Shown here: positions 1 through 4,733 of the stretch, piece by piece
How the letters are laid out: each line of letters starts with the position of its first letter
Position numbering within the stretch: the stretch's first letter is position 1
Assembly (NCBI GenBank): GCA_025451425.1
Contig: JANWKK010000006.1
Span: 1-5,864 of the forward strand
Length of the DNA: 5,864 nt
DNA from: Gemmatimonadaceae bacterium
GTDB taxonomy: Bacteria; Gemmatimonadota; Gemmatimonadetes; Gemmatimonadales; Gemmatimonadaceae
Reading direction: 5' to 3'
Position numbers and translations under genes: made by a program
Notes under the pieces: model-generated
What the model saw: only the letters and a program-made list of their open reading frames with translations
Database searches by the model: none
What the model was told of the DNA's origin: nothing

Positions 1-14
1 ACTCTCTACTCTTA

Positions 15-1361
15 TCAGTCCTCGGCGACGACTATCAAGTCCACTTCAGGGTGTGGAATCGCATCTGGCAGGTAAACGCCGATTTCGTGCGTGCTGTTGA
101 GCGTGTCCCAACACGGTCCCCCACGTTCGATGGAGAAGTACTGGGTGTCGGAGCGCGGCGCGATCGCAGCTGGCGGAAACTGGATGTGCTGCAACTTCAA
201 GCCCGGGAATGCGCGTCGGACGAGCTCGAGAGTGAATTTGGCTGAGCACACTTTCGCGAGCTGCGGCACGCGCGCGGCGAGCTCCACGCCAGTGAGCGAC
301 GAACGCGCACCAAGGATCCAACGCGCGCGACCGAACGCACGCTGATCGGCGATTGCGCCCGTGTACAGGAAGGGCGTCGTCATCTTCAGCGGCACGACGG
401 TTCGGCTTGCCGGAGTCACTAGCTCCAGATTCGCGCGGATGTGTTTGTCGAGCGCGTCGAAGCTTTCCTGTGGGTGATCGTGATCGTAAAGAGGAAGAGT
501 GCGCGGATGAGCGTCGAGCGCGAAGGTGCAGAGGGCTCCCGCAAGCCGGGCCAGCTCCACGTACAACTGCTCAGGATGGACGCGCTTGATCTGCGCGATG
601 TGTCGAAGCGCCGGTAGACTCGAATCGATCGCGTGCAGAAGCCAGAAGCTCGCCACTTCCTGTCGCGCAAATTCCTCGGCGCTGCCGCGTCTGCCTCGCG
701 CCATCGAAATGCTTTTCGCGTCGAGTATCTCGATGAGACGTCCGAGCAGTTGCATGAGCCGCGTGCTCGCGCCGACTTGCACACAGGGAGGCACATACTC
801 GGGGTCATACATGAAGTGACCCGCACCGTCTCGCTTGACGCGGGCGATGGGAAGCGAGACCAGGTCCTCGACCTGTTCGATATCCAGAGCGAGACGCAGA
901 TTCTTGCGGCCCAGGCTCACCGACTTCTCGTCGCGACCGGTCGTGTCGTCGAGCATCGGTGCGGCTTCGGCCTGGTAGCGCGCGTGTGAGCCATTGGTCT
1001 CGCCGTTCTGGCCGAAGTTGGGCCGATCGGCGCGATATGCAGGAATGGTCAGAAGAACCAAATGCGACTGCTGCGTCGGCGAAAAAAGCTCGCGAACGTC
1101 GATTGGTTCCGGCGCGGTGTCGCTAGCCGGAATATCGAAGGGCAGTCCATCCGGCATCATGCCGCGGGCATGAATCAACGAGACGGTATCGTTGCGAATT
1201 GCCTCAGAGTCGAGCTCACAGCCAACGAGTCCGTACGGGGCGAAGAAGAGACTCGAGATCGCGAATTGAATCGCGTCCTCGAAATACCGGCTCTGCGCCT
1301 GGAAGTGATGCTGTGCCAGGTGCATACCTTCGTTCCAGACTACGCGCGAAAGCTGCTTCAT
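15..1361 (-). CDS. tssK: TssK-family type VI secretion baseplate subunit, copy 1
   Basis: Predicted 448-residue protein of the TssK/ImpJ/VasE family, the usual length for the family. TssK trimers connect the TssEFG wedges of the T6SS baseplate to the TssJLM membrane complex on the cytoplasmic side. Family marks seen here are the N-terminal VVWNEGMHLAQHHFQAQ block (residues 7-23), MMPDGLPFDIP (68-78), VASFWLLHAIDSSLPALRHI (236-255), LAGALCTF (273-280), and a C-terminal head-type segment with QYFSIERGGPCWD (407-419). The frame stays open upstream to 1700. The ATG at 1361 is chosen because TssK similarity begins there, AAGGA lies 9 nt upstream, and the longer version would overlap the divergent gene. 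The whole chain aligns with the second copy at 3176-4537, but the two are clearly diverged paralogues. The stop is 14 bp from the window edge, so downstream partners such as tssL cannot be seen. Family call is firm; which system it serves is inferred. Confidence 0.93.
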   Translation of the reverse strand: MKQLSRVVWNEGMHLAQHHFQAQSRYFEDAIQFAISSLFFAPYGLVGCELDSEAIRNDTVSLIHARGMMPDGLPFDIPASDTAPEPIDVRELFSPTQQSHLVLLTIPAYRADRPNFGQNGETNGSHARYQAEAAPMLDDTTGRDEKSVSLGRKNLRLALDIEQVEDLVSLPIARVKRDGAGHFMYDPEYVPPCVQVGASTRLMQLLGRLIEILDAKSISMARGRRGSAEEFARQEVASFWLLHAIDSSLPALRHIAQIKRVHPEQLYVELARLAGALCTFALDAHPRTLPLYDHDHPQESFDALDKHIRANLELVTPASRTVVPLKMTTPFLYTGAIADQRAFGRARWILGARSSLTGVELAARVPQLAKVCSAKFTLELVRRAFPGLKLQHIQFPPAAIAPRSDTQYFSIERGGPCWDTLNSTHEIGVYLPDAIPHPEVDLIVVAED

Positions 1362-1375
1362 CTCCGTCCGTCCTT
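1362..1375 (-). promoter_or_regulatory. Ribosome binding site deciding the tssK copy 1 start
   Basis: On the minus strand AAGGA (1375-1371) lies 9 nt before the ATG at 1361. The tract reads GGAC GGAC GGAG directly into the start codon, so it is purine-rich throughout. It supports this ATG over upstream in-frame starts. The other three genes have no comparable Shine-Dalgarno sequence. Confidence 0.6.
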
Positions 1376-1443
1376 CGATCGATTCGCAGTGCCGGCAAAC
1401 GAGAGGCGCACGGCGCGCGACGGCACTAGATTGGGTGCCCCTG

Positions 1444-1473
1444 CCCCCGCGGGGAACCGCTGGGGGTGTTTTT
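1444..1473 (+). terminator. Terminator-like hairpin in the leader of the repeat-protein gene
   Basis: The left arm CCCCCGCGG (1444-1452) pairs with the right arm CCGCTGGGGG (1457-1466) with one bulged T, closing a GGAA loop (1453-1456) of the stable GNRA type. TGTTTTT follows at 1467-1473. This is the form of an intrinsic terminator on the plus strand. No plus-strand gene lies upstream, so it would either stop transcripts antisense to tssK copy 1 or act in the leader of the gene starting at 1550. The minus-strand reading lacks a T-run after the stem. Confidence 0.5.
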
Positions 1474-1549
1474 GGTCCGTCATTGCCCGGGTGGATATCG
1501 CTGGCACGCGTCAGCCGCTGGGCGTTAACGTACCCCCCGCGGGTCGCCG

Positions 1550-3067
1550 ATGACAAGCACTGATTTCGCCTCCAAATACCGACTCCTGAAAAACGTCGCC
1601 ACGCGCGGCGCGCGCAGCTTCCTTGCCCAGCAGGTCGCGCTCGGGCGAATGGTGATGGTGCATTACCTGGATTCCGAGACGCCAGAGCAGCGATCGGCAA
1701 CTCTTGCGCGTCTCGAAGCCTTGAAGCCGCCAGCCCGCGAAAAGCTTCTGGAAATCGTGGATGTCGATGGCTCTCCAGTAGCGGTACCGCTCTTCATTAG
1801 CTCGTTCGTGGACTTCACGACCTGGCTGGACCACGTGAGTGTGCCCGTCGCGGCGCCGCAGACGCCACCGCCCGTCAAGATGGCCCCACATGCGCCAGGG
1901 GAGTTCACACGGGCGTTCAGTAAAATGGAAACACCGGCCGCTCCTCCAGTAATGGCGTCCAGAGTCGAAGAACACACGCCGCAGCGGCAAGCGCCAGCGG
2001 CTCCGCCCCCGCCGCCGCCAGAAGCTGCAAAACCGGCTGGCGACTTCACGAGGATTTTCGGGAAGGTGGACTCAGGCGAACCGAGGCGTGCACCCGCATC
2101 TCGAGCGGAGCCGACACCGATCGCCCCAAAGCGAGAGGACGTCGATTCTCCGACGTTGATCATCGAGGCGCATAAAGCCGCGCCTCGTCCGGCGCCATCG
2201 GCTACACCTCCGTCGCCAGCGTCAACGGAGGGTGGCGCCGGCTTCACGGCGATCTTCGGGCGAATCGGCGAAACGCGGTTGCCGGACGAGTTGCCGGCGG
2301 AGACGCCCAAGCCTGCTGCACCGACGCCCGGAGCAGGACGGGTCATGCAACCCATGCCAGTTCCGGATTTTCATCAGTCGCCGGGACCCTTGGCACCGCC
2401 ACCGAGTGCACCGCCACCGCAAAATGGTGGAGGCGAGTTCACACAGCTCTTCCAGCGACTCTCCGCGACGAGCGCGCCCCCGGGGTCGATGGCTCCTTCG
2501 GCCGCGCCACCGATGTCGGCTCCGCCGTCGTTTGGCCTGCCGAGCGAGCCACCGCGTTCGCTCGATCAGCCGCCGCGGCCTGATCTGATGCCGCCACCAA
2601 TGCCGAGCGCGGCGCCCCCGATTGTCCTCCCCCCTCCATCGTTAGGCGCACCGACTCCGCCGATGCCGTCGTTCGGAGGCTCGCTCCCCGCGCCCATGCT
2701 GGGCATGCCTTCGCCCCCTATTTCGCCGAGCGGGCCACGACTACCGGAGGTTACGGGCTTGCCTAACGTGCAGTCGAACGCGCCCAACGCGGCGGCGACG
2801 CTTCCATCACCGTGGGGAGTCGCGCCGCCCGCCGCAGGCGCCGGGAGCATGTTCGGCGGTAGCGCGGCACAGAGCGAATACACGCGTATCCTTGGGCGCG
2901 TCGCGGTACCACCGCCACCGCCGATCGCGATCCAACCACCGGCAGCCGCAAGCGCGGCCGCGTCTAGTCAGAAGGCATCGAAGTCGATGGTGCCGCTCAT
3001 CATCGCTCTCGGCGTCGTGCTTCTGCTGACGGTCGCGATCGTAGCGTACGTGGTGTTTCGGAAATAG
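1550..3067 (+). CDS. Tail-anchored Pro-rich protein with kinase N-lobe-like start and five GEFT motifs
   Basis: A 505-residue protein that I cannot assign to a named family. Residues 9-95 resemble the N-lobe of a Ser/Thr kinase: KYRLLKNVATRGARSFLAQQ fits strands 1-2 with a lost glycine loop, and LGRMVMVHYL (31-40) fits strand 3 with His38 where the ATP-binding lysine would be. A helix follows, then IVDVDG and a hinge-like LFISSFVDFTTWL (81-93). No C-lobe follows, and neither HRD nor DFG is present, so it should not be an active kinase. Residues about 97-478 are a low-complexity Pro/Ala/Ser linker with five spaced motifs (GEFTRAFSKM, GDFTRIFGKV, AGFTAIFGRI, GEFTQLFQRL, SEYTRILGRV). Residues 480-502 form one hydrophobic helix followed by FRK, which predicts a tail anchor with the bulk of the protein in the cytoplasm. 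ATG 1550 is the first start after an in-frame TAA, but no strong Shine-Dalgarno is seen. Lying between two tssK genes suggests a T6SS-linked role. The coding region is secure; the function is unknown. Confidence 0.85.
   Translation: MTSTDFASKYRLLKNVATRGARSFLAQQVALGRMVMVHYLDSETPEQRSATLARLEALKPPAREKLLEIVDVDGSPVAVPLFISSFVDFTTWLDHVSVPVAAPQTPPPVKMAPHAPGEFTRAFSKMETPAAPPVMASRVEEHTPQRQAPAAPPPPPPEAAKPAGDFTRIFGKVDSGEPRRAPASRAEPTPIAPKREDVDSPTLIIEAHKAAPRPAPSATPPSPASTEGGAGFTAIFGRIGETRLPDELPAETPKPAAPTPGAGRVMQPMPVPDFHQSPGPLAPPPSAPPPQNGGGEFTQLFQRLSATSAPPGSMAPSAAPPMSAPPSFGLPSEPPRSLDQPPRPDLMPPPMPSAAPPIVLPPPSLGAPTPPMPSFGGSLPAPMLGMPSPPISPSGPRLPEVTGLPNVQSNAPNAAATLPSPWGVAPPAAGAGSMFGGSAAQSEYTRILGRVAVPPPPPIAIQPPAAASAAASSQKASKSMVPLIIALGVVLLLTVAIVAYVVFRK
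1898..2902 (+). repeat. Five dispersed copies of a [GS]-x-[FY]-T-x-x-[FL]-x-[RK] motif
   Basis: The copies are at residues 117-126 (1898-1927), 164-173 (2039-2068), 230-239 (2237-2266), 295-304 (2432-2461) and 442-451 (2873-2902). Each has an aromatic residue then Thr, then F or L three residues after the Thr, then a basic residue and a hydrophobic one. Copy 3 is the most divergent at its start (AGF rather than GEF). Spacing between copies varies (47, 66, 65 and 147 residues) and the linkers do not align, so these are conserved short peptides in disordered sequence, not a tandem domain repeat. Confidence 0.85.
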
Positions 3068-3137
3068 GGGCTAGGTGCTAGAAAGCAGAACCCCGCGAGG
3101 CGAGCTCACGGGGTTTTGCATTTCTAGCCCCTAACAC
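3068..3137. terminator. Large two-sided hairpin between convergent genes
   Basis: The core stem pairs GCAGAACCCCG (3085-3095) with CGGGGTTTTGC (3109-3119), 11 pairs including one G-T wobble, around a 13-nt loop. The stem extends outward: GGGCTAG-GTGCTAG-AAA (3068-3084) pairs imperfectly with the complement of 3120-3137, with one unpaired base. It starts directly after the stop of the plus-strand gene and ends about 40 bp before the stop of the minus-strand tssK copy 2. That is where a bidirectional terminator is expected. There is no long T-run after the core on either strand, so termination strength is uncertain. Confidence 0.6.
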
Positions 3138-3193
3138 CTAGCACCTAGCACCTATCACCTATCACCTATCACCTATCACTTAGCCCCTAGCAA
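3124..3193. repeat. 7-bp tandem array running into the 3' end of tssK copy 2
   Basis: Ten heptamers lie in unbroken 7-bp register: CTAGCCC, CTAACAC, CTAGCAC twice, CTATCAC four times, TTAGCCC and CTAGCAA. The last units overlap the end of the tssK copy 2 reading frame. The stop codon (TCA on plus at 3176-3178) lies in the fourth CTATCAC, and the final residues LLGAK are encoded by the last two heptamers. The unit is related to the heptamers at 3068-3081 and at 4568-4669. Confidence 0.9.
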
Positions 3194-4537
3194 CACCACC
3201 AGCTCCAACTGCACTTCCCCCAGCTCCGCCGGAACGTACGCGGCAATGTTGCGGGCGCGAGCGACAGCTTCCCATTCCGGTCCTGCCTTCTGAAGCAGGA
3301 AATAGTGGTAGTTGAGCTTCACCGGAACGGCGGTTGGCGGCGTTGGAACGTACGTGAGCGTGATTCCCGCGAGCGCCTGACGAATCAAGTGATCGAGCTG
3401 GCCGGCGGCGCTCACCTTGAGCAAACTCGGAATTCGTTGCACCAGCTCGTTCGCGCGAACTGTGGACGACGTCGACGAGACGGCGAGGAAGATCTGAGGC
3501 GCGCTCAGATACTTGTCCTGATCCAGCGCCGCGGCGTGCACCGACGGCTGCACGATGCGCAAGGGAATCGAGACCGTGTTCGCGGGTACCACCGTCTCGA
3601 GCAGCTCGCGCAGCTGTTCATCGAGCTTCGTGAAGCACGCTCCAAGCTCATCGTGCTCGTACGCGGGCAGGTCGCGCGGGTAAATGCGCATCGAGAACGT
3701 CGTGAGCGCGCCGGCCAGCTCGAGCATCATTTCGAACAGCACGGCCGGATGTCCGCGCCGCGTCTCGTACAGATGGCGAAGCAGCGGTAGATGGCTGTTG
3801 ATCGTGTAGAGGAGCCAGAAACTCGCGACGTCGGCAATGCCGAAGTCAGCGAGACTCTGATTTTTTTGGCGCCGCATCCCTGAAAGCTGAGTGCTCCGCG
3901 TCGATAGTATCTCCACCAGACGACGCGCGATCGCCATCACGTACTCGCTTGCCTCGACGTCGATGAGCGGAGGAACGAACGCAGAGGAGAGCTGGTAATC
4001 GCCGGTCGCTGTCCGCGTTAGGCGAGCGACGCGAAGGACGGTGCTTCCTTCAGTGGATTCGCCCTCGAACAGAACCCGGATGTTCTTGCGCGCTACCTGA
4101 ATGGGTCGCTCGGAGCGTCCGGTTGTCTCGTCGCGGCGTAGCAGCTCTTCCGCGCGATAACGCGTGTCGCGCTCGCGCTGCGCGGCGGAGACATTGTGCC
4201 CGCCGTAGCGGTACTCGGGAATCGAGAGGTAGACGTCGAGCGTTTGCTGATCGGGTTCGAACGCACCCTCGAGCTGCTTGGGCGGTGGTGTCGGGTCCGA
4301 CAGCGGCATGTCGAAGAGCAAGCCGTCCGGGAATATGCCCGAGGCTGCGGCGATAGCGAAGCTTCCGCCCGCCAGCGCCTCACGGTCGATCTCCAAATGC
4401 CGAAATCCCCACGGACTGAAGACCAGCGACGAAAGCTGGAACTCGAGGAGGTCCTCGAGAAACCGGTCCTGGGTCTGGAAGTGCTGTGGGCTGAGCAGGA
4501 CGCCCTTCGTCCAGAGCACGGGCTGCATCTGCCGCAT
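3176..4537 (-). CDS. tssK: TssK-family type VI secretion baseplate subunit, copy 2
   Basis: Predicted 453-residue full-length TssK/ImpJ/VasE homologue. Conserved blocks are VLWTKGVLLSPQHFQTQ (7-23), IFPDGLLFDMP (68-78), ARKNIRVLFEGE (149-160), VASFWLLYTINSHLPLLRHL (237-256), ELAGALTTFSMRIYPRDLP (273-291) and, in the C-terminal head, HYFLLQKAGPEWE (411-423). It aligns end to end with copy 1, keeping the same block order and nearly the same length, so it is a paralogue and not a fragment. The ATG at 4537 and a second ATG at 4528 (MQPVLW) are both compatible with the family start; neither has a clear Shine-Dalgarno. The gene converges with the repeat-protein gene. Its C-terminal LLGAK and stop are formed by an intergenic heptamer array. 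A run of seven A on the coding strand (3861-3867) lies at residues 224-226. Family call is firm. Whether both copies work in one apparatus is not shown. Confidence 0.93.
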   Translation of the reverse strand: MRQMQPVLWTKGVLLSPQHFQTQDRFLEDLLEFQLSSLVFSPWGFRHLEIDREALAGGSFAIAAASGIFPDGLLFDMPLSDPTPPPKQLEGAFEPDQQTLDVYLSIPEYRYGGHNVSAAQRERDTRYRAEELLRRDETTGRSERPIQVARKNIRVLFEGESTEGSTVLRVARLTRTATGDYQLSSAFVPPLIDVEASEYVMAIARRLVEILSTRSTQLSGMRRQKNQSLADFGIADVASFWLLYTINSHLPLLRHLYETRRGHPAVLFEMMLELAGALTTFSMRIYPRDLPAYEHDELGACFTKLDEQLRELLETVVPANTVSIPLRIVQPSVHAAALDQDKYLSAPQIFLAVSSTSSTVRANELVQRIPSLLKVSAAGQLDHLIRQALAGITLTYVPTPPTAVPVKLNYHYFLLQKAGPEWEAVARARNIAAYVPAELGEVQLELVVLLGAK

Positions 4538-4567
4538 GGCGCCAAAAGTATGGCTGGCCCGGACAAG

Positions 4568-4595
4568 GGGCTAGGGACTCGGGGCTCGGGGCTAG
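4568..4595. repeat. Heptamer array, left arm of inverted pair
   Basis: Four contiguous 7-bp units in register: GGGCTAG, GGACTCG, GGGCTCG and GGGCTAG. They are the reverse complements of units in the array at 4621-4669, so together they form an inverted repeat with a spacer of about 25 nt. Confidence 0.9.
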
Positions 4596-4620
4596 GAAAC
4601 AATACTCTTTTCAACACGCC

Positions 4621-4673
4621 CGAGTCCCGAGTCCCGAGTCCCGAGTCCCGAGCCCCTAGCCCCTAGCCCCTAG
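4621..4673. repeat. Heptamer array, right arm of inverted pair
   Basis: Seven contiguous 7-bp units, CGAGTCC four times, CGAGCCC once and CTAGCCC twice, ending in a partial CTAG. They are complementary to the left arm at 4568-4595 and can fold with it in several registers. The final TAG (4671-4673) is the in-frame stop upstream of the methyltransferase. Confidence 0.9.
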
Positions 4674-4733
4674 TGCCCTGTTGCACTCGCCTTGGCGGAT
4701 CCCCAACTTGGCCGCTCGCGTTCCCCTCTTCGC

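Larger units (their letters stand above)
1362..1549. other. Divergent intergenic region between tssK copy 1 and the repeat-protein gene
   Basis: These 188 bp must hold the promoters for both divergent genes. I see no convincing sigma-70 or sigma-54 promoter on either strand. The visible structure is a GC-rich hairpin followed by a T-run (1444-1473). An in-frame TAA at 1526-1528 limits the plus-strand gene to a start at or after 1529, and ATG 1550 is the first start codon available. Confidence 0.5.
4538..4733. other. Divergent intergenic region between tssK copy 2 and the methyltransferase gene
   Basis: These 196 bp separate two divergent starts and are mostly occupied by opposing heptamer arrays. 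The only AT-rich stretch, about 4596-4615 between the arrays, is where a promoter would most plausibly sit, but I cannot match a -35/-10 pair on either strand. An in-frame TAG at 4671-4673 bounds the methyltransferase start. Confidence 0.45.

Noticed and set aside
1502..1518. TGGCACG considered as the -24 element of a sigma-54 promoter for the gene at 1550
   Set aside because: The expected -12 TTGC element is absent at the right distance (AGCCG instead, with the GC one base off), so it is not supported.
1362..1700. N-terminal extension of 113 residues for tssK copy 1, the frame staying open to an ATG at 1700
   Set aside because: The extension has no TssK similarity, is Arg/Pro/Gly-rich as expected of shadow sequence, overlaps the start of the divergent gene at 1550, and the ATG at 1361 has a good ribosome binding site.
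1663..2355. 230-residue open frame on the minus strand opposite the Pro-rich gene
   Set aside because: It is the antisense shadow of Pro/Ala codons, giving Gly/Ala-rich low-complexity sequence. The plus-strand frame has coherent motifs and a membrane anchor.
1550..3067. Reading the repeat protein as an active Ser/Thr kinase or as TssA/TagX-type T6SS component
   Set aside because: There is no glycine loop, catalytic Lys, HRD or DFG, and nothing like the ImpA N-terminal or peptidase motifs is visible.
3124..4673. Heptamer arrays considered as a CRISPR array
   Set aside because: The units are 7 bp and directly abutting, with no unique spacers and no cas genes in the window.
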